The position numbers and the translations under genes were made by a program. This document shows positions 12,339 to 23,900 of a DNA stretch of 64,000 bases, piece after piece. The stretch lies in contig JADANN010000439.1 of the NCBI GenBank assembly GCA_018806985.1, positions 251,001 to 315,000 of the forward strand. The letters run 5' to 3'. Numbering within the stretch: the first letter of the stretch is position 1; each line of letters begins with the position of its first letter. This DNA is from Angiostrongylus vasorum (lineage: Eukaryota; Nematoda; Chromadorea; Rhabditida; Metastrongylidae). The notes beneath the pieces are model-generated. The model worked only from the letters and a program-made list of their open reading frames with translations, was not told the DNA's origin and ran no database searches.

Positions 12339-14157
12339 ACAATAGAGAGGGAACAAGGAGTGCTATTCGGGAATTAATGGACAATTAGAACTTGTACGCT
12401 TAAAATGGTATACCTCGCTCAGAATCAGAAAGTTATTAAACGAAATAAAAGCCTTTAGAATCTGTACATTTTCAGCTAGCGAGAAACAAGCTTGCTTATT
12501 TTGAATACTTAAAACACTGAAGTTCTAGAGGCAATGAAGTAGTTGAGGGCACTTTCCGCCTTGGCATAATGTTTAAGGCATTTAATGCACAATAAGTTGT
12601 CGACGTGCTTGAAGTAGTAGAAGCAGAGTTCGAAGCAATATGGCAGATGCAGTAGAATTTTGGAGTCAAGCTGGTTCATTCTTTGTAGTTTTGGTAGTGA
12701 CACATGTAGCGGCGGGTTAATGTAGAAAAAACCATTCATCTGGTACGGCATCCATTTGTGGTTCTTCAACTTTCCAACTTTTTCTAGATGTTTCGGAACA
12801 GCTGGGATATAATTCTTTAGATTGCTTACCTTATACGAACTTGTTACACTGTTCCTACTCGGCTAACGTTCTGGTGTCTTCCCCTCCTTCACAGTCGTGA
12901 TGATTGGAGTCTAATGCCCACAAAGTAAAAAAAAAAGCTCACGGCGTTGATCAATCTCTGAGGAATGTGCCATGCATTCCACTCCATTGTTGGCATCGTT
13001 AGAGGTTGAATGCATTGTGATTGAATGCATACTTCGCCTAAACAACGACTTGCGGTGGCCTACTGTTGCATCGAACCAACGCTGCTATCCTCCCAGACAA
13101 GTCTGGTTCCAAACTGCCAATGCCGGAGAGATGAAGGGCTTGGTGAGCCTGGGGCGTGGGGATCGACCCCATGTGTATTTCAGAGTGCCTCCAACCACTG
13201 CGCAACACGGGTTCAGAATACCCAAACCCGAAGAAAATCTTCAATGTGGTGAATTCACCACGAAGTTTTTGAAACCAACTTCGCGCCTTGTATTCGTGAA
13301 TACTTCCTTAGCCACATACCCCATTAATGTCGCGATGTTATTCACAACGTGCTAAGAGTACATTTGAATGCATTAAAGTAAATCAGTCGAACATACTGTT
13401 TTAATATGTCACTTTTTAATCTGTAAAATGTATCGAACATATGGTTTATGTTATAATTCAACTATACAAAACGAAAGTGCATAAAATCTCTGTACCAATG
13501 ACATATAACAGTACGCCTTTAGACAAAACTTACTGCTAAATGTTACATAGCTATAAAACCTGAACTAGTTGGACTGGTTTAAAAAAAATATAAAGTCCCG
13601 CAGCAGTGAAGCATTTACAACACTCGAGGTCGTCCGGGTTTTCAACATTTTAGTTAAATGTACAAGAGGATTTGAAAAACTAGTGCGGAGGATTTCGTAT
13701 GTCTCCCTAGAGGTATGTTCTATCGTAGAAGAACTTCCTATCCTGAAGTTTTAAACTTAGAATTCAAAAATACTGTTTATTAGCATGTTTAAGGCAAACA
13801 ACAGCCTCAGCGATGCCGTGTGTCACACGTGACCGCTCAGACACAGTAATCACGGTTCGACCTGACCTGGAATCCAAGTTTTGCAAATATCCTAGCATCA
13901 TTGCGGCTGCATTTCACATTGAACTATTCCTGCTACTCACGAGCAAATCACTACATCCATCCAAAGATTATTTGATGAGCCCAAGAGAAAAAAAAAAGAA
14001 TGCGGATGACATACCGAACGTGCGCGTGCTCGACTTCCATTGTCGGACCTAGTCTTGACGTGTCGCGAGCGATGTAATTGGCAAAGATGATCGAGCGCAT
14101 GCTCGTCTTTCCTGAGCCGCTCTTGCCCATCAAAAGCACCTTGCGCTTCGATGACAT
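10134..14157 (-). CDS. raga-1: Ras-related GTP-binding protein RagA/B
   Basis: This is a Rag GTPase: as a RagA/B-RagC/D heterodimer on lysosomes it recruits TORC1 in response to amino acids. Seven exons join in phase: 14157-14015, 12093-11988, 11616-11512, 11460-11407, 11334-11215, 10760-10668 and 10439-10134, giving 308 aa (human RagA 313). The P-loop GKSGSGKT is at residues 11-18, switch I region [14 protein letters not shown] follows, WDCGGQ is at 58-63 and HKMDL at 124-128. The C-terminal roadblock-like part reads [18 protein letters not shown] and [12 protein letters not shown] chose [10 protein letters not shown] because an AG abuts the ATG; an upstream in-frame ATG would add [10 protein letters not shown], which no RagA has. 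The gene is intact. Introns carry three SINE1 copies and (AT)n tracts. The assignment is very secure. Confidence 0.96.
10848..11122 (-). repeat. SINE1 in raga-1 intron 5
   Basis: Full-length-like copy with GGATAAGCTCTCGGAGTTGG at its 3' end (plus-strand left) and CCTCCGACCAATGCACTAA at the tRNA-like head. It shares the gene's strand. Confidence 0.8.
11673..11961 (-). repeat. SINE1 in raga-1 intron 2
   Basis: Diverged copy: ATAAAGCGTTCGGCACTGATC at the left, TGCTATCCTCCCAGACAAG in the middle and CACTACGCTACACG at the head. Confidence 0.7.
12140..12345. repeat. (AT)n microsatellites in raga-1 intron 1
   Basis: Two long alternating TA tracts (about 12153-12220 and 12286-12334) are separated by TACGTA/CATATA-rich sequence. 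Confidence 0.9.
12938..13212 (-). repeat. SINE1 in raga-1 intron 1
   Basis: It starts at AAAAAGCTCACGGCGTTGATC and ends at the head CCTCCAACCACTGCGCAACACG. The body CTGCTATCCTCCCAGACAAG is intact. Confidence 0.8.
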
Positions 14158-14159
14158 CT
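14158..14159 (-). promoter_or_regulatory. Probable SL trans-splice acceptor of raga-1
   Basis: On the minus strand the AG of ...TTTTATGTTTCGTTAAAG directly precedes the ATG. Nematode spliced-leader acceptors often lie just before the start codon. Inference only. Confidence 0.5.
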
Positions 14160-16599
14160 TTAACGAAACATAAAACAGGTTGCACATGAAAAAACAAACA
14201 GGCTAGACACGCTACTACTGAGTAATGCAGCAGTTACAACACAATGGTAGAATGGTTAACGCCCGCCGCGTTCCGTATAAGAAACATTTCTCCTTAAACA
14301 GAAACTCTAGGTTCAGAAATACTCGTACTCAGAACTAGTATGCAAGCAGACCAGGAATTACATTTTTCTAACGATGAAAAAGGAATTTACGGATCTAAGA
14401 AGTCGAACATTGAAATCGTGAAAAACACTGAAAACAACTTGGAGATACATATTACTAATTAAACGATTTGTGAGGTCATAGAACAGATGTAAGGAAAGTA
14501 AGATGATATAAAGAAATAGAGATCATAGGCTGACAAATATACGTTCCCCGTAGTTGCGCAGCTGATATGAGTTTATTAGCACAACGGTTATTGCTCCAGG
14601 AGCTGCCATCACTCACCTGGGCAGACTTTGGCTAGGTTGACCTCGGCACTCCAGGGAACCACAATGGCTTAACCAGCAAAACTCCGAAAAAATGCCAATT
14701 ATGCTGGGGCCCGCGCAAGTAGTGAAGACGGGACATCCAAGTATCCAAGCAAGTAAGTTACTCGTTAGAATTCAGCTTCTCCGTCACATTATTAAATTCT
14801 ACAGTGAAGCAAAAAGCTAACGTGAGTACCAACTCATCGATGTAAAGGCGAAGTCATGCAACAGAAAAAGGAGAAAATCGACGCAATGAGAATAACCGGC
14901 AATATTCAAACGCTCATTGAACGAGTTCTAGCAGTAATTCATGTGGGAATGGAAATCCTTCTAATGTAAGTAAAACCATAATGATGATTCTTAAAGACGA
15001 GTAACGATTCATACAACAGATCAAAAAGAGAAAGACAGCAATAAAAAAGTCATAGACGAATTATATCCGTCACTCGCTATCTATTCAAGCAACTTAACAG
15101 AAATCAATACACAACGAATGATTGCATTTGCAAGAGATCTACAGATATTAATGACAGGTGAGACACCAACAAGGTGAAACACAAACCTAGTAAGTAGACC
15201 GGTGTCACCACACCTTCAAGAAAAAGTAGATTTCAGAAATCATCCATTATGGAATTGCTTTACAACCAACTTACACTGCACGTATACCACGTCTTCGTAA
15301 AATTTGGAATGAGATAAAGGAAACTGCGACAGAAAAAGGTCACAATCGATCTGATACGTGAACTGCTACCAAACCTTATTCTAAACTTTCTCCTTCGCTC
15401 AAAAGGTCAAGAACTACCGTCTTCGATAATCGAGAAAAGCCTGATTAACATGGAGTAAATGCAAGCACTTCAGCTATTACAGCAATACAAAAGAACTAAT
15501 AACAACTTCCGATTTAAACGAAGTGAAGTTCATAAGCACCAAAACAATGAACAGAACAAATTGTTAATAAAAAGCGAAACAGTTACCAGTTCAGAATTTC
15601 ACCGAATTCGACAAAACCTCGCACCTAACCCAATGTCTTGACAGTAATCCTTATATTGGGACTTGTACTGTTAACACTCGCTTTCATGCGTTGCACACTC
15701 ATCCAATAACGAATTCGTGACAGCGGTCGCCAATCCAGTCAGAACAGGGTTATCGATCTCAGTATCGTTCGTGATAGGCGAATTTGAACTCTAAAACGAT
15801 GGCATATAGAACTTACATCGAAAAAGCACATAACACACCTGTATATATCACAATAGCAAACCACACATCTTCAGTAGAAAACAGAACTTCCACTGTTCCT
15901 TCGTACACTTCTACAACTACCTAACCTATTTATCCGCTTTCTAAATAGAGTGCTACATATTTAATCTATAGCTAAACAAAGAATGTATTTAGTTCCTACA
16001 AGTGTTGGGTATACCGGTGTTCTATTTTTATCGTCTCCACTAGAAGTTCGATGAAGGTTTGTGCCGACCAAAACTACATCCTTTTACAACCCACTATTTG
16101 AGTGAGTTTGACTGTAGTTGAGCATATTTAAGATTCGATGATGACGATGAAGATAAATGAAAAAAGGAAACAATACTAACACAGATATGAAAACATCTGG
16201 GGATGGAAACAACACAAAGATCTGTTTTACTCAAAAGTGTTTAGAAGAAGACAAGAAATAGATCTCAAATGTAAACGGAGATATTTGTCTAACAGATTCA
16301 TGAGAATAAAAAAACATTACCTTCTATAACCCACAATGAGCACCCCCACACTTTTTTTTTCTTTTTGTTGAGGGCCGTTCTGTTTCAACTGTCAAAGCGT
16401 TTGAAAAGACGAAATTTCAGTCAGCAGCCCGGGGTTGGAATGTTGGATTCCATGTGCCTTTGTCTGTCGCCCCAGTGCTCAAGTTAGAAAAATGTGGAGA
16501 GATTAAACTTCATCTATATATTTTCGAAAATTCCACATTGAAATTTATTCGGAATTGAATAACATTTCAGAAAACTAAGTACATCCCGTTATTCACATG
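14160..16599. other. Intergenic upstream of raga-1
   Basis: Apart from an R3 repeat (14586-14760) no gene is recognised. A 60-codon Asn/Gln-rich frame at 15459-15641 has no support. The raga-1 promoter presumably lies at the left end, but no motif is distinct. Confidence 0.4.
14586..14760. repeat. Interspersed repeat R3, copy 2 (partial)
   Basis: Shared blocks: CAGACTTTGGCTAGGTTGACC, CCAGGGAACCACAATGGCTT and AGTGAAGACGGGACATCCAAG, as in the copies near 20196 and 40372. Confidence 0.6.
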
Positions 16600-17159
16600 T
16601 ACATTTCCACAGGTCTCCCGCATAGAAGAACCCTTACCGGTTAGTCGCGAAGCAACTGGCGCATCCTTAAGTGGCGGATAGGGGGGTTAATCGTAGACTA
16701 AAAACGACCTTATACTTCCCGGAGACGCATGTCAATCCAGGGATGGAATCCCCTCTTCTTCTGCACCAAATTCCCACATCCGTTCTGCATCTGCGATGAA
16801 GTATTCATGCACGAATGCGTGCGTGCGTTCGTTTTCGTTTATGAAGATTGTATTCTACGAGTCATCAAATCGGACAAAGGCCTACAAACAAGTGAACGAG
16901 AACTATATGGTAGACGGTAAGGAGACGCCACCAACAAATAAAGCTCCTCGTCTATCGTAGGAGAGACCGGCAAGCTACCAGTATACCCACCACCACGTTC
17001 AGAGCTTAACAAGTTATGCGTGAGTGTATCAAACGTTAAAAACGTTAAAAAACAGTGAAATAAGTGGACCACATTCCCCTGACCGCGAAAGAGCCCCGAT
17101 TCGGCAACGCTACGAGTACGGACAGCTTGCTAATATCAGGTGGAAAAAAAAATCAAAAA

Positions 17160-20149
17160 TAAATCGGTGGAGGAGTTGATCACGCGGACAAGAAGGATAA
17201 GCTACGACATCATCCGATTGGCTGAGACGAGACGACACCACCCATCCAACACTGTCTGTAACACCGTATAAGAACTATTCCTCAGGACATACCACAATGA
17301 AGGATTCGGCGACGTCGGCGTTCTCGTCAACACGAGCTTGAGAGTGAACATCGATTCATTCGAACAACTAACAACCCGAATCGGACGTTTACGATTAAAA
17401 AGATGTGGATCAATACCGGCTTTGACAATCTTCGTCGTTTACGCACCGACATGAAACTATGACAAATAAGAAGTCGAAGCGTTCTATATGGACTTGGAGA
17501 AGTTCTACAGAGAAGACCATACATTCTTCAAGGTCATCACTGAAGATTTCGACGCCAAAGCTGGACAAGTAGAACGTCTGAAGAACGTCACACCGGGACC
17601 CACGGATTAGAATGGAACGAACAGGGTGAGCGGCTGTCTGAATTTACCATGGCGACCAAGACCATCCATAGTAACTCACAATTCCAGAAGCCCCATTCTC
17701 AACGTTGGACGTGGCAGTCTTCTAGTGGAGAGTACCATAACGGAATAGACCATAACATAGTAAACAGTTTTTGCCTAACTGATGTCACTGTTGTCTCAAA
17801 ATTCTACTGATTAAATTTCTCGTGGAAAGAAGAATAAAGGATAAAAAACAGAGTTCTCAATGCGCCTTAATCCCTCAGGTGCGCTATGTATTCGACTTCA
17901 CCAAGCATCGTCGGTGATTGAATGTACTCTCGCCTTTACAATGATTCGCAGTGGCCTATCGATGTATCCAGCCAGTGCTGCCATCCTCCTAGATAAGTTT
18001 GGTACCAATTTGCCAAGCCCGTGTAAGGTTTCGTGAGCGTGGGACGCGGAGATCGATCCCACGTGTATTGCAGGGCGCCTCCGACCACTACGCTACACGC
18101 GGAGAGAAAATCCCGCCAAATCCAAGAAATCCGTGTCCCAAAACACAATAAACTGAGATGTATTTAGTTCTTTAGTCGGCTGGTGGGAAGACCCGTTCTC
18201 GATAACATGGACGAGGAATACGAGCGGCTCACTCAACGTCTTCACATTAGCGCAATGAAAGATGAGAGTTCAAAAGTCACCAAGCGAGGTCTGACTCCAC
18301 AAACACTCGAGCTCATAAGCCAGCGTGGAATGGCACAAGCTGCAGGCAGGCGCCAACACTTCCGAACTTGCAAAACAATGCAGACAGTCGATAAAAGATC
18401 TTAACAACAGAACAGCAGCAGTAATGGTCGAACCTACAGACGATGAGAAAAGCATTCGCAGGGCCCACCGAAGCTTCGCCAATCACAATCACTCCGACGG
18501 CCAGACAGAACAGTTACAGCGTCCAGAAAGGTAATGAAGAAAATCATTCACGAATACTACTCAGATCTCTTCGATAGCCACATCCACCTCCCGTCATATG
18601 AAACAAAGGAGGACGGATATGTTGTACCACCGGTTCTCTCCGAAATCCGACATGCCACTTCGTCGGTGAAAAATCGAACAGCACCAGGTTCGGACAGGAT
18701 AAGATCTGAACACCTGAAGAACCTTCCGCCAGTCCTCATAAACACGCTCGCTCGGTTCTTCACACGTTACCTATCCAAATGCAAGGTCCCAACTCAATGG
18801 AAGACTAGTAAGATCGTGCTATTGTTCAAGAATGGTGACGTCCACGATATCGGCAATTATCGCCCAATCTGCTTGCTGTCTGTCTTCTACAAACTTTTCA
18901 CTGGAGACATCCTAAACAGGATTGACAGAACACTGGACGAATGGCAACATGTGACCAAGTAGGGTTTCAAAAACGGTTTAGTACGATGGACCATACCTAC
19001 ACGATAGCAAGACTCATAGAAGTACCTCGAGAGTACAGAAGACTGCTCTGCCCCACTTTAATCGTTTTAAAGAAGGGCTTTGACACAACTGAGATAGATG
19101 CAGTCATGGAAGCCTTTGACAATCAGGGAGTATGTGCTCAGTATATAAACATTCTTCGTGAATTGTACAAGAATTTCACAACCAAAATATCACCATTCTA
19201 CAACGACATTAACATCGACGTCAGAAGAGGGATTAGGCAAGGCGATACCATCTCCTCAAAATTATTTACCACCATCCTCCAGAACGTCATGCGAACATTG
19301 GAATGGGAAAATGTGGGAATGAAAATCGACGATCAGCAATTACACCATCTTCGCTTTGCTAATGACATCGGCCTTATAACACAAACATTAGCCAAGCGGA
19401 ACGAATGGTTGCCTACTTTGATAACACCTGTGGAAAGAGTGGTCTGCGATTAAATCTCACGAAAACGGTATTCATGAGAGGAAAGGATTGGTTTCGTAAG
19501 CCCCATTCACGCTCAACAGAACGATTATCACCGAATGCTCCAGTTATGTCCATCTAAGCCGAGAAATCAGCATTATGAACTCATAGTTGAGCAGAAGGAA
19601 ACGAGCGACTTGAGGACCTTTCAAGAGCACCGATGATGTAGTAAGGAAAACAAAGAACACACGACTCCGTGCCCACCTTTCCGACTCAACGGTACTTCCT
19701 GCCCTAATGCATGCGTCAGAAACCCAGTCGCTGCATAAGCAGGATGGAAGATCACTCAGCGTTATTGAAGGCACAGTCCAAAGGACGATGCTAGGAGTAT
19801 CTCGCTTCACACAACTAAAGGATGGGATCCGAAGCTCCAACCTGCGTCAACGATCAAAAAATCAAGGATGCCGTTCCTGTACGCCAAACAGTCGAAGATA
19901 AGGTGGGCGGGACACGTAATGCGTATGAACGAAAACCGATGGGCAACAGTCGTTAGGACAACGGTTCCTCGGGATGTTAAACGCGCTGTAGGAAGACCAC
20001 CGACCCGATGGTCAGAGTTCTTCACAAAGAGCGTAGAAGAAAGGTATGTTGCTCCACGAGTCCCTAGAGCGAGCAGAACCCACTGGGGTACTCTTGCACG
20101 CGACAGGGGAAAATGGAAGATTTACTGGCACCCGCTCGAATGAATCGGC
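17160..20149 (+). pseudogene. RTE endonuclease-reverse transcriptase, copy A
   Basis: Endonuclease pieces include RLAETRRHHPSN, VLVNTSLRVNIDSFEQLTTR and [11 protein letters not shown], with many stops. RT frames follow: 18534-18962 ([48 protein letters not shown]), 18941-19453 (QVGFQKRFSTMDHTYTIARL, RRGIRQGDT) and 19868-20143 ([26 protein letters not shown]). A frameshift splits the first two frames. The RT box reads FANDI instead of FADDI, with Asn at 19361-19363, so one catalytic aspartate is lost. Confidence 0.85.
17840..18103 (-). repeat. SINE1 nested in RTE copy A
   Basis: The SINE sits between endonuclease and RT. The RTE reads into TTTCTCGTGGAAAGAAGAATAA on the left and resumes with GCCAAATCCAAGAAATCC on the right, matching the uninterrupted copy D near 58125-58170. 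The SINE therefore inserted later than the RTE. Confidence 0.8.
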
Positions 20150-20195
20150 GATCAACAGGACTACAGATGATATATATTATATATGTTGCTGGTTC

Positions 20196-20572
20196 AGCTG
20201 TTGTAGTTCCTTGAAGTCCCGAGGTCAGCCTAGCCAAAGTCTGCCCCGGGTCGTCACTACCAAAAGCAGTCGCCGCCGTTGTAGATAAGGAGATTTGCCA
20301 CCATACGACTAATTTGATACCAAGACGGTGGTGGATCCTGGTATTGGCAATGGTTTACTCTTAACTAGGCTTCCTGGCGGAAACTCAGAACTCATTTTCA
20401 GCTTGGGAGACCTTGCAGGGGGATGAATCCCCGCTGCATATCGTAACCCGACACCTAGGAACATCTCGCAGCCACAGTGAGACGGCAAACCGTTAGGAGT
20501 GAAGATGGAAATTATGCTGCGGCTCACATAACCAGTGAAGACGGGCCATCCAAGTATCCAAGTATATATGCA
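20196..20572. repeat. Interspersed repeat R3, copy 3 (longest)
   Basis: Contains all blocks seen elsewhere: CGAGGTCAGCCTAGCCAAAG, GACGGTGGTGGATCCTGG, GGTTTACTCTTAACTAGG, CTTGGGAGACCTTGCAGGG, ACACCTAGGAACATCTCGCAG and GTGAAGACGGGCCATCCAAG. Class unknown. It abuts the RTE copy A end. Confidence 0.65.
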
Positions 20573-20684
20573 TATATACACATACGTTCATGCATGCATG
20601 TACGTACATGTTTATATACATATGCATTTGTAAACATGGGTATAGCATGCACGGATATACATCCATACCCATATATATGTTAAG

Positions 20685-20800
20685 ATGCGAGTGTAGCGCA
20701 GTGGTCAGAGGTGTTCTGCAATACACATGTGGTCGTTGGATTCGATTCCGAACCAAGGGCTTACCGACCATTCCATCCCTCCGGCATCAATAAGAGAAAT
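20685..20800 (+). repeat. SINE1 head fragment
   Basis: tRNA-like head only: A-box-like GTGTAGCGCAGTGGTCAGAGG and B-box-like GGATTCGATTCC, followed by CCATTCCATCCCTCCGG. The body is missing. Confidence 0.7.
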
Positions 20801-20965
20801 CAACACTACAGCCATACCTTTTTATCCTTTACACACATATTTCTATGCGATATAGCAATATCTCTCTAACACACAGGTTTCCAATCTTTAAGTGGTTTAA
20901 TCAACGATAAATCACAGGCAAAAAACAGCATCGTTACTAATTTAATAACGCAACACGAATACTAG

Positions 20966-23900
20966 CTACAAAGGTAGTTTCATAAGCATGTATACCTCCT
21001 TGCCTTCGACACCTGGCCAATCAGTACAATCATCGGAAGTGAGGGATGTTCGCAGAGATGAAAAAAAATCAGCCCATTCATCATCAGAATCGTTCTTTTT
21101 TGGAGTGCTGGTGTCTTGAGGAAAACAAGGCCAATCATTGAACCCTTAAAAAATCCTCAATAATAATGTGTATATGAATAAGTGGAAAATTTTTAACCGG
21201 TGTAATATCGCGTGTCGTTTTCCTCAAAGGTGCAGGTGGCGCAGTGGTAATGAGGTATTCAACACATGCAAGGGCCTTGGTTAGACGCTGCACTAGGTGA
21301 ACTAAGCGTCTGGTGTCCGGGAATTGATAAAAGACTTGTGTGGGAAATTTGTTAAGGTCCTAAAATCTAGAAACGTCCTGACACTGCTGCATCAGGACCA
21401 GCATTCGGATAGAAAGAATCGACTCCATCTGCACCCCACCACATTCACGACCGACAAAAGCCCTCAAACATCAGCCGAATGCACACGCTAGAGATCTTCT
21501 TGGATGATAGATGCATTGAAAAGAATCGAATCGAAGATGCATTGGTTTGCACAATATAATACGTGGAGATGAGTGTTGTAAAAGAAAAAATTCACTTCAT
21601 TACTTACTGGTAGCGAATCGATTTCCTGAGAAAAAAAAAACTTAAACGTAAACTTTTGATGTGACAGCAAAAAATCAAAAACCATGTTGTCGGGTATAGG
21701 TTAGGAGAAGTAAAGTCTCAATTAGTTAATAAGGCAAACAGTAATTTACTTTTCTTCTTGGAAATAGCAACATTAGAATGTCATCATCAAAAAGCGCGCG
21801 GGCTCTTCCAATTTCATCAACAGCATTACTTCTCAATAGTCACCCAATGAGGTGGTTGGGTTCATACACTGGCTGGACTGCGGATCCAGGATCTGTCGTT
21901 TTCTAATGCCTAATGCTAGACGACTATGACCTCACTTTTGATCTTGAAATAGTCATGGTGACAACTTTCTAGTCTTTACAGCAATCCAACGCCCCTGGAG
22001 ATCGAAGAGAAGTTTTCAGCTTAAAAACAGAAATTTTGCAAAACGGCAGCGATCCCAGGTATGATGCAACCGAATGATTTAAAACAATGCAGGTAACACA
22101 GAGAATCGAGCGACAATAAACAAAAAAAACTGTCTGCATACCAGTTCGTACCTGCACTGTTGGACTTGGACGGCTGCTGATTACACTGTGCCTGGAACGT
22201 CGTTGCACCTTCACGCTGTTTTTCCTTAGCGACTGCGTGCCAGTCATCTGCAATTCCGCCATTTAGTTTTCTCGATCCAAGCCAATCATCAGCGAACGAG
22301 GAATACCACTTAGCTATAAGTAAATTTGTAATTATCCATGAAAGAAAGGACCTACAACAAGGAATTAAGAACTTCATCAAATTCATGAATATGCCTAAAA
22401 TTACAGGACTGATCTCCATCTTGCATAGGCCAATCATTAAGTATGGGGCATTCCTTCATCCCACACATTGCTTCGAATTTGCTCTCGTCGACATCATTTT
22501 CTTCCAAATTCACTTCTACGTTACACACACGAATACCATGAACGTAAAATCTGCAAATTAGAATAAAACACGAAAACGTTTGCCTTCACGTAAATAAAAA
22601 TCATGTGACAAATTTCACAAAAGTCATGGCATTTATAAATCCCATGGTAAGCTGCATCAAAACAGTAAAAGCATATAATCGATGAAGCACTGAAATTTTG
22701 ACGGCCGATGGCTAAGCAACAGTATCTTAACAACAGGAAATGAATCACTACCGACCACATCACTTGACATAAGCTGCAATTGAAAAGTTATGCAGCATGA
22801 GTAACTTGGTAAGGAACATAAAATCAACAAACCCCTTTGTCTCCGAGGAGGTTTGAAGTTCACCGAGAGGAGTATCAAATACATCCGTCATTGGTGAACT
22901 AACGCTCTCATTTTTGAATTCTAATAACGCAGTGTGGTGTGGTGCCAAAGCTTGTCGCTCGAAATCATCCATAACATCGTCTATAAAACGGTGACCGGCT
23001 AGTGTAGACCAACTCATTACAGAAGGCAAAAGTTGATTTACAACTACCTTGGACTTTCCTACCGAAGTAAACTCTTCATATATTCCAATAACTACCTCAA
23101 AATAATTCCATTTACAAACTCCTCACCAATACAAGCACGTTGATTTGATGGACGCAAATTTACTACTGCAGGATCTGGCAGATTCCAACTGACCCACTCT
23201 TCAACATTTGTCATGATTTCTGACCAAAAAGAGCATTCCTGGACCAATTCTTCAATCCCTTGACTATTAGGAGAGGTTTTCCGTGCCTGCTCAATTGCAA
23301 GAACCAAATGAATATGATAAGTCCGAAGAGACTGGAGATCAAGTTTTGGTAAGGCGCAACTCGGCTGAATGCCATATCGTACCAAACTCGGAACGTCCAA
23401 AGTCTGCAAGACTTTCATGGTTTACTAATGTTGATTTGAGCGGTTACAAACAAGACTTCAACAGATCGGAAACCTTTTAGAAGCTAAAACACAAAAAAGT
23501 AGAAAATTAAATGGAAACAAAAAGTAAAACGACTCGTTTGTGCCAAGAAAGAAGGTCAAGTTCAAAAACAATTCTGGCGTTACATTGCTTTTAACATACC
23601 TTGAACAGGTACGTTATAAGGGGTGACAGACTTTCCATTGACGAATACAAAATGAAAAATATAATCCTCTGCAAAAGGCTATGAAGTATGGAAGAACGAG
23701 GATGGCGCCAAACCATTGAGAACAACTAAACACAGATTTCAAAAAAAAATGGAAAATTCGACAAATGTCAAAGGATTATGAGACACCTTCCCAGTGGCAC
23801 ACTTTTTAAGCTGTTCTTCAAGCAATACATGTGTTTCCATATGATTTGTGTCGCACAGTTCTATAAGAACTCTCAAAAGATATGACCAATTCTCATCGGT

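Larger units (their letters stand above)
16600..20172 (+). mobile_element. RTE-type LINE, copy A (dead, SINE-interrupted)
   Basis: The 5' UTR begins near CCGGTTAGTCGCGAAGC, which also bounds copy B on the other strand at about 33085. Then follow a stop-riddled AP endonuclease (about 17160-17815), an inserted SINE1 (17840-18103), the RT and the C-terminal region, and a 3' end with short GATGATATA-type repeats near 20160. RTE elements encode one EN-RT protein that copies by target-primed reverse transcription. Confidence 0.85.

Noticed and set aside
12509..12769. 86-codon minus frame in raga-1 intron 1 (Cys-rich)
   Set aside because: RagA exons already join in phase across this intron and the frame matches nothing in the family.
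14155..14187. Upstream in-frame start adding [10 protein letters not shown] to RagA
   Set aside because: RagA proteins begin close to [14 protein letters not shown], and an AG splice-acceptor-like site separates this extension from the chosen ATG.
22743..22764. 22-nt segment between TTGCAG and GTAGTG as an additional saps-1 exon
   Set aside because: Including it breaks the frame into the following exon, whereas skipping it keeps phase.
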